Of a stretch of DNA of 64,000 bases, positions 32,813 to 41,534 are shown in pieces; the first letter of the stretch is position 1; the number at the start of each line of letters is the position of its first letter. The notes beneath the pieces were generated by a model. It was not told where the DNA came from and made no database searches. It was given only the letters and a program-made list of their open reading frames with translations. The translations under genes were made by a program, and so were the position numbers. The stretch comes from an uncultured Verrucomicrobiota bacterium (GTDB taxonomy: Bacteria > Verrucomicrobiota > Verrucomicrobiae > Verrucomicrobiales > DEV007): contig CACJBM010000004.1 of assembly GCA_902591645.1 (NCBI GenBank), positions 1-64,000 on the forward strand. Direction: 5' to 3'.

Positions 32813-34669
32813 ATGAAAACTACAATTATCCTTCTGGTTGGACTAAGCTTGAATCTAGTTCTTGAAACCCATGCTCAGCTACTTGATGGCAAGCCGACCG
32901 AGACTCGTGTGACGCACGGGCCAATGCTCGGGCGACCCGCTTCCGATTCCATGAGCCTGTGGGTTCGCACCGAAAGGCCAGGCAAAGTGAGGGTTCTTTA
33001 CGGCACCAACAAAAGGATATTTACGCATGAAGCATCAGTAGAGACGACCGATATTTCTCGTGATAACACAGCCATTATTACGATCGATAAGCTTAAACCC
33101 AATACGCGTTATTACTATCGTATTGCTGATCACCAGTTGGAAGGTTCTTTCCGGACCATGCCCAGCGCAGTTGACTTCAAGAATCCGAAAGGTAACCCTC
33201 AGGGGCTCTTTAATTTTAAATTCGAATTTGCCTGTGGAAATAACCAAGGTGGTGGAGGTGATGGAGCAGGCCCAACTGTGCCTGTTTTTGAAACGTTGAA
33301 TACCAAAGTGCGTGATAACATTAATTTCGCTATTCTCAATGGTGATTGGCTCTATGAACAGCGCCGCGATTATCCTCCAAAAGATTGGCTGCGCCAGGTT
33401 GGTCTCGACACAATGCTAGAGGCACCACGCATTGTTCAAAAGGCGCCGACGCTGGTCGGTGTTTGGGAAAATTATAAGACCTACCTTGCTCGCGGTCGCA
33501 ACTTGAGTGAATGGCATCGTCATGTGCCCTCCTTCTACACTGCAGATGACCACGAACTGATAAATGACATTTATGGGGCAGGTGAAGCGGGCTATGTTAA
33601 CCGTCGTGCGGTTTTTAGGGACATTGCCACTAAAGCGTGGTTCGACTACCTCGCATGGGCCAATCCCGTGCAACATAATGCGTCTCCTTGGTTCGGTACT
33701 GGCACGTTCAAGAAGGGTAGTGATATTATTGAGGATCCGGAGGCGGATTTTACGAAGCTGAACTTTAAGCAAATGGGAAACCTTCATGTGCACTGGGGAA
33801 CTCCTACGGCCGGTGTTCCTGAGGCCAAGTTTGATAGTGAACCGGGCGATCCGAATTCAGCAGTTTATGATATAATAGAGATACTCAGCCCCTCAAAAGT
33901 GCGCGTCCACCCCCCGGCTAAAGCTGATGGGAATGCGAGCTATTCAATTGGCCGTCGCTGCTACGGCAAGTTCACTGTATCTAATTGTGATTTCTTCCTC
34001 CTCGATACTCGTTCACATCGCAACCTTCATAATGTAGACAAACCGGCTAACCCCAAAGCCACGATGTTAGGCAAGCAACAGCTGAAATGGCTTAAGGACG
34101 GTATCAGCAAGAGTGAGGCTGATTTTATTTTTATAGTTTCTTCAGTAAACTTCATGGTGCCACACGTGGGCAGTGGAGGAGGAGATGACAAGCAGCTTAC
34201 CATTAAGAAGGATGATGCATGGACGGTATTTTTGAAGGAACGTGAGGAACTTATCGATTTTTGGGACAAACTCGATAAGGGAGTCTTTGTGCTCACCGGT
34301 GATCTGCACAACAGCTTCGCTATTAAAATTACTGATAACGTCTATGAATTTGCAAGTGGCCCGCACAACTCCATTAATCATGCGCCTATGAAGGATGAAG
34401 GCGGACGACCAATTAACGGTAGATTCAAGTACGGTCCACGCGCCTGCGATATCCGCTGGAGCAGCTATGCGATGGTGGACATCCCAAGAGCTAATCGTAC
34501 CTTCCCTCATTACTGCGTGGTCCAAGTCAATAACGTCTTTAATAATCCTGTAGAGAGGAATGGGGAGCGCTGGTTTGCCTTCCCGCATCCGCAGGTAATT
34601 TTCCAGTTCCACGATGCTTACACAGGCGCCTTACGCTATTCTGAAACGTTCGTTCTTGGGATGAACTAA
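32813..34669 (+). CDS. Secreted PhoD-like alkaline phosphatase/phosphodiesterase
   Basis: About 618 aa from ATG 32813 with signal peptide TIILLVGLSLNLVLETHA. An N-terminal fibronectin-like PhoD_N domain (TRVTHGPMLGRPASDSMSLW, then LKPNTRYYYRIADHQLEGSF) precedes the metal-dependent core with ILNGDWLYEQ, FYTADDHELINDIYG, LLDTRSHRN and VLTGDLHNSFA, all metal-ligand regions. PhoD-like enzymes hydrolyse phosphate esters, including teichoic-acid-like polymers, with Fe/Ca. It is longer than Bacillus PhoD by an insertion around 290-360. Convergent with the second PhoD-like gene at 34735, to which it is only distantly similar. Confidence 0.88.
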   Translation: MKTTIILLVGLSLNLVLETHAQLLDGKPTETRVTHGPMLGRPASDSMSLWVRTERPGKVRVLYGTNKRIFTHEASVETTDISRDNTAIITIDKLKPNTRYYYRIADHQLEGSFRTMPSAVDFKNPKGNPQGLFNFKFEFACGNNQGGGGDGAGPTVPVFETLNTKVRDNINFAILNGDWLYEQRRDYPPKDWLRQVGLDTMLEAPRIVQKAPTLVGVWENYKTYLARGRNLSEWHRHVPSFYTADDHELINDIYGAGEAGYVNRRAVFRDIATKAWFDYLAWANPVQHNASPWFGTGTFKKGSDIIEDPEADFTKLNFKQMGNLHVHWGTPTAGVPEAKFDSEPGDPNSAVYDIIEILSPSKVRVHPPAKADGNASYSIGRRCYGKFTVSNCDFFLLDTRSHRNLHNVDKPANPKATMLGKQQLKWLKDGISKSEADFIFIVSSVNFMVPHVGSGGGDDKQLTIKKDDAWTVFLKEREELIDFWDKLDKGVFVLTGDLHNSFAIKITDNVYEFASGPHNSINHAPMKDEGGRPINGRFKYGPRACDIRWSSYAMVDIPRANRTFPHYCVVQVNNVFNNPVERNGERWFAFPHPQVIFQFHDAYTGALRYSETFVLGMN

Positions 34670-34734
34670 TTGAGTAACGAAGCAGATTATCAAGTCCCTT
34701 ATCAAACTTCTTTCAAAACCGCTGACGTTATTGT

Positions 34735-36273
34735 TTAGGGTTTAACTCCTGGTGGTTTTTGCTCCGCTTTTGCGGTCTCGTGATTCAACTCGCCGAGTGT
34801 CAACGTAAACGCCTTCAGTTCCTTGCCCGTGTGATTGATTGCTCGGAAGGTCACCGTTGGATCGGTTGCGGTGGTATCAAAGTCCAACTGTCCCCAAAAG
34901 CGTTCATTTCTTCCTGAATAAGACCAGAGCGCCTCTTTTCGTGAACCATGACTATGCATGTTGGTTAATTTGGCGCTAAGGAATTCGTACAACGGGTAAC
35001 CATTCGGTCTTTCGGTCTTCCAGATATCAGTACGATGCCGATCGCCAGAGATCAGAATCACGCCACTGATCTTCTCGCTATCAATCCAATCGAATATCTC
35101 ATCACGCTCTTTCTGAAACGGCGACTTCGGGCCAGCCCACGAATCACCGCCCCCCTTATCAGCGTCAGCATGCCACATTGTCCCAGAGGCTAGCACCTTA
35201 AACGTGGCCGTTGACTTCTTGAGTGAGTCGAGCAGCCACTTTTTTTGCACCGGACCTAGCATCGTGAAGGGTTTGTCCGCCTCCTGTTGCTTCGCGCTCT
35301 TCGGGCCATGACGATAAAAACGACCATCCGTCATGAACACCTCCACATCTCCAACCCGAAAGTTGTGATACGTCCCCGGTGCATTAGGCTCGATGCCATA
35401 GAATGGGTTGTTCCAGTTTTGTTGGAAGACCTTAAGGTTCGGGCGCTTCCAGCTTGAGTCCAACCCGTAACTTCCTTCCGAGTCGTTCGCCCCCATGTCA
35501 TGGTCATCCCACACGGCATAGATGGCTGTGCTCGCAATCAGCTCGCGATACTCCTGACGCAACATACGACGATAGTAGTGCAAGCGCTGCACATTTTGAT
35601 GTTTCGTTTGGTCGATGTAGACGTTGTCGCCGAGTCCCAAATAAGCCATCGGCCGTGTCCCTGCCATGACGCGCCAGATTCCCTCGTTTATTGGCACATA
35701 GCGTGCCCCGGAACCGAATGTGATTGCGAACTTAGCACCCTGCCCCGGCTTGGGCGCCGTCCTGAAACGAAAGTGGTCCTTCTTGATTACCTTGCCGTCC
35801 AGCACCACCGAATACTCGTAGCTGGTAAACGGCGTTAATCCCTCAAGTGTCGCCACGGCCGTAAAGTCTGACTCCGCGGTTGTCTCTACAACAGCCGATT
35901 TCGCACGACCGCACATCACCTGAAACGATGCCGCACCGGCCGTCCGCACCCAGATTTTAACCGACTTCGAACTCACACACCCAATCATGGGCCCATTAAA
36001 CAACTGGAGCTTATGCTTCTTCACTATCGCCTGAAACGCCGGCTCCTCAACTAACTGAACAATGCTGCCAATCGGCCCCCAACGCCCCGCCAATCCCGTG
36101 CCTGGCGTATTCCGCAAAGCCTCTATTATGTACGGATCCAAATCCAACATCACCGGATCTTTTTCGCCTTCCGTGATCGGAGGTTTGGCCCACGTACCGG
36201 TCACCAAGAGGTAGACACAGGCAATGACCAACATCCACCGTGATGTCGGCCAAATAATCAGGTATCTAGACAT
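34735..36273 (-). CDS. Secreted PhoD-like alkaline phosphatase
   Basis: A 512-aa protein with signal peptide [16 protein letters not shown]. PhoD layout: N-terminal domain ([37 protein letters not shown]) and core with [32 protein letters not shown] and [13 protein letters not shown]. These hold the expected Asp/His/Asn metal ligands and are complete. Its codons are clearly GC-richer than those of the PhoD gene on the other strand at 32813, so the two probably came by different routes. It is located upstream of a lactonase-like gene on the same strand. Confidence 0.88.
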   Translation of the reverse strand: MSRYLIIWPTSRWMLVIACVYLLVTGTWAKPPITEGEKDPVMLDLDPYIIEALRNTPGTGLAGRWGPIGSIVQLVEEPAFQAIVKKHKLQLFNGPMIGCVSSKSVKIWVRTAGAASFQVMCGRAKSAVVETTAESDFTAVATLEGLTPFTSYEYSVVLDGKVIKKDHFRFRTAPKPGQGAKFAITFGSGARYVPINEGIWRVMAGTRPMAYLGLGDNVYIDQTKHQNVQRLHYYRRMLRQEYRELIASTAIYAVWDDHDMGANDSEGSYGLDSSWKRPNLKVFQQNWNNPFYGIEPNAPGTYHNFRVGDVEVFMTDGRFYRHGPKSAKQQEADKPFTMLGPVQKKWLLDSLKKSTATFKVLASGTMWHADADKGGGDSWAGPKSPFQKERDEIFDWIDSEKISGVILISGDRHRTDIWKTERPNGYPLYEFLSAKLTNMHSHGSRKEALWSYSGRNERFWGQLDFDTTATDPTVTFRAINHTGKELKAFTLTLGELNHETAKAEQKPPGVKP

Positions 36274-36439
36274 TCGATGATCTCCAAGTTAATTGATGGG
36301 AAATGGCAAATCCGAGATTTAGTTTCATGAATTGATAGAAAATTTCCGGATAGTAAGTTGTGATCAAGGGAATGAAAAGCTTAAACGGTTTCTCTCATCT
36401 ACTAAATCATCAATCACGGTGAGACCCAAGTCTTCCGGG

Positions 36440-37537
36440 TTATCGCGTCACCAAGTCGGACATGCCCGGATCCCAAGCTAGCGAGGTAACTTTCTTGAGG
36501 TCTCCGTTTGGGGATATCCGGTAGGCTGTCAGGCTGGCACCGGTGGTTGCAGAAACGAGGAGAAACTTGCTATCTGGGGAGAGCGTCAGTCCCCAGGGAA
36601 TTTTATCGGCTTCGGTCAGGCCGATGAATTCAGCTTTGCCATTTTCCAGTACACGGTAGCGGGAGATGCGGTCAAAATCCTGCCGGTGCCCGCGCAGGCC
36701 GGCAAAGAGGAATTTCCCGTCCGGGGTGATGAGGAGGTCCGAAGCGCTCAGGCCGATCTTGGACATGCCGGGTGGCAGGATGCTGATGTCCTGCTCCACC
36801 TTGAGTTGCCCGTTGGCTTCCCTGCGGTAAGTTGAAAGTCCGATGCCCTGCTCGTTGCTAAAATAGACCATGGGCAAGGTGGGGTGGTAGGCCATGTGGC
36901 GGGGTCCCGTCCCGAGGGGAGGCTTGGCGTCATTGGGTTCGAGCGGGGTGACTTTTCCGGTCTTGCCATCATAAGCATACTGTAACAGAGCAAGGTTTCC
37001 TTTTACGTAGGGAATATAGACGTTCTTTCCGTCGGGCGGAAGAAGTACGCAGTGAGCCTCCTTTTTACCCTCGTCCACCGTGGTGACGGCTTTGCCGGGG
37101 ATGCCCTTATCGTCAAGCGGATAGACGTTGAGCCGCCCGTTTCCGTAACTGACTCCGAGCAGGTGCCTGTTTTCCTTGTCGAGACTCATGTAGCAGGCCC
37201 CGTCGTTGAAATTCACATTATGATGCTTCAGGTAGGATCCATCCTTATTTATGAGAACGACGGCTCCAGGTACCTTGCCGGGTTTCCCGCCCGTTGCCGT
37301 TACATACAGCAGTGGCTTGCTTGGATGGGCCGTGATGACGCGGCCCGAAAATTCGAACTTCACCTTCTTATCGACCTTGAGATCAAGGCCATCCTCCTTC
37401 GGTGTGGCTTGGATGATCCAGAGCGTATTTTTCTTGCTGCTGGGGGAGTAAATCCGGAAGGGTTCGGCCGCTTGACCTATGGCCGCTAGCAACAGGGCGA
37501 AGGTGAGTGTAAATCGGTGTGTCTTTCGGTTATTCAT
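36440..37537 (-). CDS. Secreted seven-bladed beta-propeller, lactonase family
   Basis: About 365 aa from ATG 37537 (frame open to 37573). Signal peptide THRFTLTFALLLAAIGQAAE. The remainder is a run of beta-propeller blades with LLYVTATGG, NRHLLGVSYGNGRLNVYPLD, KNVYIPYVKGNLALLQYAYD, GPRHMAYHPTLPMVYFSNEQ and DGKFLFAGLRGHRQDFDRIS, the pattern of the lactonase (6-phosphogluconolactonase/cycloisomerase-like) family. GPRHMAYHP is the conserved His/Arg block. Being exported, it is unlikely to act on 6-phosphogluconolactone; an aldonolactone or muconate-type substrate is possible. Base composition is GC-rich. Confidence 0.84.
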   Translation of the reverse strand: MNNRKTHRFTLTFALLLAAIGQAAEPFRIYSPSSKKNTLWIIQATPKEDGLDLKVDKKVKFEFSGRVITAHPSKPLLYVTATGGKPGKVPGAVVLINKDGSYLKHHNVNFNDGACYMSLDKENRHLLGVSYGNGRLNVYPLDDKGIPGKAVTTVDEGKKEAHCVLLPPDGKNVYIPYVKGNLALLQYAYDGKTGKVTPLEPNDAKPPLGTGPRHMAYHPTLPMVYFSNEQGIGLSTYRREANGQLKVEQDISILPPGMSKIGLSASDLLITPDGKFLFAGLRGHRQDFDRISRYRVLENGKAEFIGLTEADKIPWGLTLSPDSKFLLVSATTGASLTAYRISPNGDLKKVTSLAWDPGMSDLVTR

Positions 37538-37556
37538 GGTTTTGGGTGTCAGTATT

Positions 37557-37573
37557 TTGGGAATCGAACCCAA
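37557..37573. repeat. T-arm-like hairpin sharing 16 nt with a tRNA-Gly fragment
   Basis: TTGGGAATCGAACCCA (37557-37572) is identical and in the same orientation to 55606-55621, the T-arm of a tRNA-Gly 3' fragment. With the next A it folds as a 5-bp stem with a 7-nt loop, as a tRNA T-arm does. No acceptor stem or CCA accompanies it here. It may be a tRNA remnant, or chance hairpin in the 56-bp gap between two leftward genes. Confidence 0.4.
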
Positions 37574-37593
37574 CGAATATCGAACTCGTGTTT

Positions 37594-38916
37594 CTAGGAC
37601 TTTAGGCCCAGTTTCTTGAAAGTTTGCTTGAGTTTTTTCCGCATTGCTGAACCGGAGGATCCATCCTGACCGACTTTTGATGGTCGTGTTTCTAGGGGAT
37701 CTTTGGCCATATGAAATAAACGACCATCATTATAAAGTTTCCAATCCTTATTACGTACCCATTTGAGGCCAGAACTGGTCCCGTCTGGCTCTACTCCGCC
37801 AGGCTTGGGTAATGCCTTTTCCTCACAATAGGTAAAGGAACGTGGCGAAGGACCCTGACCCCTTAAGCGATCAGCGAAACTAACTCCATCAAGCTTTCGA
37901 CCCGCTGGAAGCGGTGCACCAGCCAAATCCAGAAAGGTCGGCAGTAAATCGCTAAAATCCACAAGATCATCAACTACTTGCCCAGCCTTAATGGTCCCTG
38001 ACCAATTAGCGATCATCGGTACATTTGTACCGGCATTATTTAACTGTTTTTTTCCGCCAGGCACATCCTCTCCATTGCGACGCGAGACGATGGGAACCTT
38101 GATGAGTTTTTTACCCTCGGCTCGAATGATTATTTCAGGCGGAGTGCCGTTATCAGCAACAAAAAGGATAAGGGTTTTGTCTCGCAACTTAAGCGCATTT
38201 AACGCAGCAACCATCCTGCCAACGGCCCGGTCCATTTCTCCAACCATTTCTGCGTAGTTGTCGTAACGACCAAAGGGGCCGTGAGGAACCGGTGTTTCCA
38301 AGTCATCAGTCACCTCATGGGCAACGGCCATAGAATAGTATGCCAAAAAAGGCCGATCACGATTAGCCTTCATGAATTCAACTAAGCTTCGCACATAGAG
38401 ATCCGGTCCAAAATGACCCAAGGTATCGGTCCTTACTTTGCCATTATGATAGATCATAGGCTCATAGAATCTCGGGCCTTCGTGCCAACCAAAGAGGTCC
38501 CATTGATCAAAACCCAAACGCCGCGGATGAAGCGGATCATCTTTTAGTAAACACATCTGCCACTTGCCTGCGATAGCAGTTTTATAACCGGCCTTCTGCA
38601 GGTAATTTGAAAAAGTATGAGGCTCTTCTTTCTTTGGGTAATCACCCCAAGTCACCTTGCCATGTCTGAAGGGATATTTTCCTGACATCAAGGTTAAGCG
38701 TGAAGGATGGCAAACAGGCATGCTGTAAGCATGATTGAACTTCATTCCCGTACGAGCTAGCTCATCAAGGTGCGGCGTTGGGTACGATTGGCCCCCGTAA
38801 CATTGGAGAACTTCTTGTCCGACATCGTCAGCGAAGATGAAAAGGATGTTCGGGCGCTCGGCTGATTGAACTGATAAAGTGCCAAGTGCCAACAGAATTA
38901 GAATTTTGTTCTTCAT
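37594..38916 (-). CDS. Secreted sulfatase
   Basis: About 440 aa from ATG 38916 (frame open to 38937). Signal peptide [18 protein letters not shown]. Motifs: [19 protein letters not shown] metal site, formylglycine site [15 protein letters not shown] (Cys 69), [22 protein letters not shown] and [17 protein letters not shown]. CxPSR with His in second place is acceptable for the maturase. Closest in the window to the sulfatase at 58182, with which it shares the YSxPVCxxSR and [12 protein letters not shown] pattern (there PFFAYYPMLLVH). Substrate unknown. Confidence 0.92.
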   Translation of the reverse strand: MKNKILILLALGTLSVQSAERPNILFIFADDVGQEVLQCYGGQSYPTPHLDELARTGMKFNHAYSMPVCHPSRLTLMSGKYPFRHGKVTWGDYPKKEEPHTFSNYLQKAGYKTAIAGKWQMCLLKDDPLHPRRLGFDQWDLFGWHEGPRFYEPMIYHNGKVRTDTLGHFGPDLYVRSLVEFMKANRDRPFLAYYSMAVAHEVTDDLETPVPHGPFGRYDNYAEMVGEMDRAVGRMVAALNALKLRDKTLILFVADNGTPPEIIIRAEGKKLIKVPIVSRRNGEDVPGGKKQLNNAGTNVPMIANWSGTIKAGQVVDDLVDFSDLLPTFLDLAGAPLPAGRKLDGVSFADRLRGQGPSPRSFTYCEEKALPKPGGVEPDGTSSGLKWVRNKDWKLYNDGRLFHMAKDPLETRPSKVGQDGSSGSAMRKKLKQTFKKLGLKS

Positions 38917-39195
38917 TGCTTCATTCAAACCAAGCACCCCAAAGAAGAAGTGTGATTTTTTTTAAGTTTTATTAAGGACACTGCGACCATGGTTGATCAA
39001 TGCTGTCAAGAAATCTCATATAATCCCATAAAGATTCTATCTGTGATAGTCTGAAAAATATTAGGATGTGTTTTGGGAATCGATCTTACGTATCTTGGTT
39101 TGCTGGAACTTGACGATTTGGCAACCAGTCTTTACTATCTCGGGACCAAAGAAAAATCAGGAAACTATTAATATTTACAAAGCCTCAACACCACA

Positions 39196-39858
39196 ATGAA
39201 ACAAATACTATTTTTTCTCATCGCTTCTTTTTTAACGACAGTTTCTCAATTATTTGCGGAAAGTCCACCAGCTGTTGAGGGCCACAAAGCATTCATGGAG
39301 GGGTTACGAGAAATTCAGACAGATGCGCTTGAATTTAAAGGAGCCAAAAGTGCAAGTAAACCCCGCACCCTCAGCCCAGTCGTATCCCGATTCAAAGGAT
39401 GGTTTATTGATGTTACAGAAAAAGCAAAATCCAGTAAATTAGATGAGGTTGACGTGGTTGAAGGCATTTCCTTAGCTAGTAAATCGCGCGCTAGTTCAGC
39501 GTGGCAATTTGTGGAAACCGAAAAGGGTTACGTCGTACGTTCGGCAGGTGGAAAGTACAAAGGTTGGATCATTGTTATTGATGACACTGCCAAGACGCGG
39601 CCAGAGGGACCCAACCTCACAGTAACTCCTGCTCTCCGGCTTGCCAAAAGTGCGACAGCGAACAGTTACTGGAAGCCAACACTTACCAAGCAGGGACTAG
39701 TGCTAGAGGCCATGTCAGGTAAATATAAAGGTTGGGTCTGGGACTTTGGTGGAGGTGATCCTTCACACGAGGAGTCCGGACGACAAGTTGCCGTTAATGT
39801 CCTGCTGGCCGAAAAGGTCGTTGCAGGTTCCTATTTTGCAGTAAAAGCTGCGGAATGA
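39196..39858 (+). CDS. Secreted three-repeat protein (KYKGW repeats), 220 aa
   Basis: Not a recognised family. Signal peptide KQILFFLIASFLTTVSQLFA. The mature part is made of three imperfect repeats of about 45-50 residues, each ending in a variant of (R/K)(F/Y)KGW followed by a hydrophobic strand: SRFKGWFIDV, GKYKGWIIVI and GKYKGWVWDF, with ISLASKSRASSAWQF and LRLAKSATANSYWKP between. Threefold repetition with a Gly-Trp turn recalls a beta-trefoil carbohydrate-binding (ricin-like) fold; this is inference. It ends 1 bp before the start of the M6-like protease gene, so the two are likely one operon and may work together. Confidence 0.7.
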   Translation: MKQILFFLIASFLTTVSQLFAESPPAVEGHKAFMEGLREIQTDALEFKGAKSASKPRTLSPVVSRFKGWFIDVTEKAKSSKLDEVDVVEGISLASKSRASSAWQFVETEKGYVVRSAGGKYKGWIIVIDDTAKTRPEGPNLTVTPALRLAKSATANSYWKPTLTKQGLVLEAMSGKYKGWVWDFGGGDPSHEESGRQVAVNVLLAEKVVAGSYFAVKAAE

Positions 39859-39859
39859 G

Positions 39860-40993
39860 ATGCGTAACCAAAAAAATGGAGTGGGCGCGGCTATGAAAGA
39901 GCTTCTTTTGATCTTTGCGGCGGTTCTGCAGGTTGTGTTTCTGACGTCCTGTCAGATGGCTACAATGCAGATTCCCGTCCTGGACACCAAGGGCGATGTT
40001 TACAAGACCGAGGGTGCCAATGACCCGTTGATCTATGACAGCACCATCGGCCACAAAAAAGCCATCATGCTATATGCTGACTTTTCGGACGCCGTGATGA
40101 AGGTCGATACGAAGGAGCGAGCCAAAGGCGTTCTGGGCAATGGGCTATTTCAGAAACTCTTTCATGAACAGTCCTATGGAAAAATGACTGTCGAGATTGA
40201 GCATGTTCACGGTTGGCGGCGTTTGTCCAAGCCTGCGGGGAAGTACAGCAGCAGGACGACCGATTCACACCGCGAACTGTTTGTGGAAATATTTGCTCTC
40301 TATCCGAAAATAGATTTTCTGGCCTACGACTACATCATGGTCAATATGCCGCGCATCGGGAACACCGCGTTCGGGGAACGGGACGATCTTGCCATTCCCT
40401 ATAAGGGCAATAAGATCAATGTAGCGCTGAACATTTCTAGCGTCAGCCCGTATGTGCTCGCCCATGAAGCTGCGCATCTGATGGGTCTACCTGATTTGTA
40501 TACGTATGGCGGCGTCGAAGGCCCGAAGAATCCCGCTGGTCCTTGGGACATCATGTCGTCGGCTGGTCGGGCGAGTGGCTTTCTCGGCTGGCATCGCCAC
40601 AAATTTGGCTGGCTCGACGCCAACAGGAAAACCTATCTCACCTCGGGAATCCATCGATTAAAACTGACGCCATTGAATGCGTCGTCCGGTATTTCAATGA
40701 TCACTATACCCGTAGATGATCCGGTTAAACCCAGTAAGGTCTTTGTTGTTGAGATTTCGCAACCCATCCAAAACAAAGACAAGGTCCAGAATTCTGTCGG
40801 CGTCCTTGTTTACAGCGTCGATGCCAAACTCGCTACAGGACAGAATCCGGTCGTTGTTTACCCGAAAGAAGATTTATTGAAGGCCCCATTCCAGCCGGGC
40901 GATCCATTCGATCACAAAGACGCGCCCATGAGTATTAAGGTGCTAAAGAAAAACGAGGATGGATCTTGCTTGATTGAAGTAAAAGTAAACTAG
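39860..40993 (+). CDS. M6-like zinc metalloprotease, predicted lipoprotein
   Basis: A 377-aa protein; ATG 39860 directly follows the previous stop, and ATG 39893 (MKELLLIFAAVLQ) is an alternative. Lipobox FLTSC ends the signal peptide. The zinc motif HEAAHLMGLPDLY (HExxH-x-x-G-x-x-D) is that of M6/immune-inhibitor-A-like peptidases, supported by the upstream KLFHEQSYGKMTVEIEHVHG, the NxSYGKM-type block of that family, and WDIMSS after it. The C-terminus is a beta-rich domain. Protease activity is likely; the partner is possibly the KYKGW protein encoded just upstream. Confidence 0.85.
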   Translation: MRNQKNGVGAAMKELLLIFAAVLQVVFLTSCQMATMQIPVLDTKGDVYKTEGANDPLIYDSTIGHKKAIMLYADFSDAVMKVDTKERAKGVLGNGLFQKLFHEQSYGKMTVEIEHVHGWRRLSKPAGKYSSRTTDSHRELFVEIFALYPKIDFLAYDYIMVNMPRIGNTAFGERDDLAIPYKGNKINVALNISSVSPYVLAHEAAHLMGLPDLYTYGGVEGPKNPAGPWDIMSSAGRASGFLGWHRHKFGWLDANRKTYLTSGIHRLKLTPLNASSGISMITIPVDDPVKPSKVFVVEISQPIQNKDKVQNSVGVLVYSVDAKLATGQNPVVVYPKEDLLKAPFQPGDPFDHKDAPMSIKVLKKNEDGSCLIEVKVN

Positions 40994-41051
40994 AAGTCAT
41001 TAGGATTAATGACCTCAAATAGCATGCTGCTTAATTAAGTTTTTAGATTTT

Positions 41052-41525
41052 ATGGAAAAAGTTAACATATTTGTGGACGTTCAAAACATTTACTACACCA
41101 CAAAACAGATTCACAATAGCCACTTCGATTATAATGCTTTTTGGAAAAAAGTAACTTCGAACAGGGAGGTGGTTAAAGCAATTGCTTATGGTATTGATAG
41201 AAATGATGAAAAGCAGAAACAATTTCAGAATATTCTAAGCGGAATTGGTTTTGAAATAAAACTAAAGCCATATATTCAAAGAAGCGATGGTTCTGCGAAA
41301 GGTGATTGGGATGTTGGTATTACAATTGATGTTATGGAACATGCAAAGGATGCGGACGTTGTTGTTCTTGCCTCTGGTGATGGGGATTTTGATTTGTTAT
41401 TGAGTAAAATAAGAAATGATTTTGGTGTTTCTGCAGAAGTTTATGGGGTGGCTGATTTGACAGCCAGATCTCTCATTAATTCAGCTTCGAAGTTTATTCC
41501 CATTGAGAAGGAATTACTGTTGTAG
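41052..41525 (+). CDS. NYN-domain (PIN-like) protein, LabA/DUF88 family
   Basis: A 157-aa cytoplasmic protein matching the NYN domain: NIFVDVQNIYY (5-15) has the first catalytic Asp and Asn, KGDWDVGITIDVM the middle acidic residues, VLASGDGDFDLLL the Asp cluster and EVYGVADLTARSLINSASKF the C-terminal helix. NYN proteins are PIN-like ribonucleases or RNA-processing factors. It is AT-rich and stands alone between a protease gene and a sulfatase gene (10 bp upstream of the latter), with no functional link to them. Possibly horizontally acquired. Confidence 0.9.
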   Translation: MEKVNIFVDVQNIYYTTKQIHNSHFDYNAFWKKVTSNREVVKAIAYGIDRNDEKQKQFQNILSGIGFEIKLKPYIQRSDGSAKGDWDVGITIDVMEHAKDADVVVLASGDGDFDLLLSKIRNDFGVSAEVYGVADLTARSLINSASKFIPIEKELLL

Positions 41526-41534
41526 TCAGTTAGA

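Noticed and set aside
37557..37573. A tRNA gene at the T-arm-like hairpin.
   Set aside because: Only the T-arm is recognisable; there is no anticodon arm, D-arm, acceptor stem or CCA.
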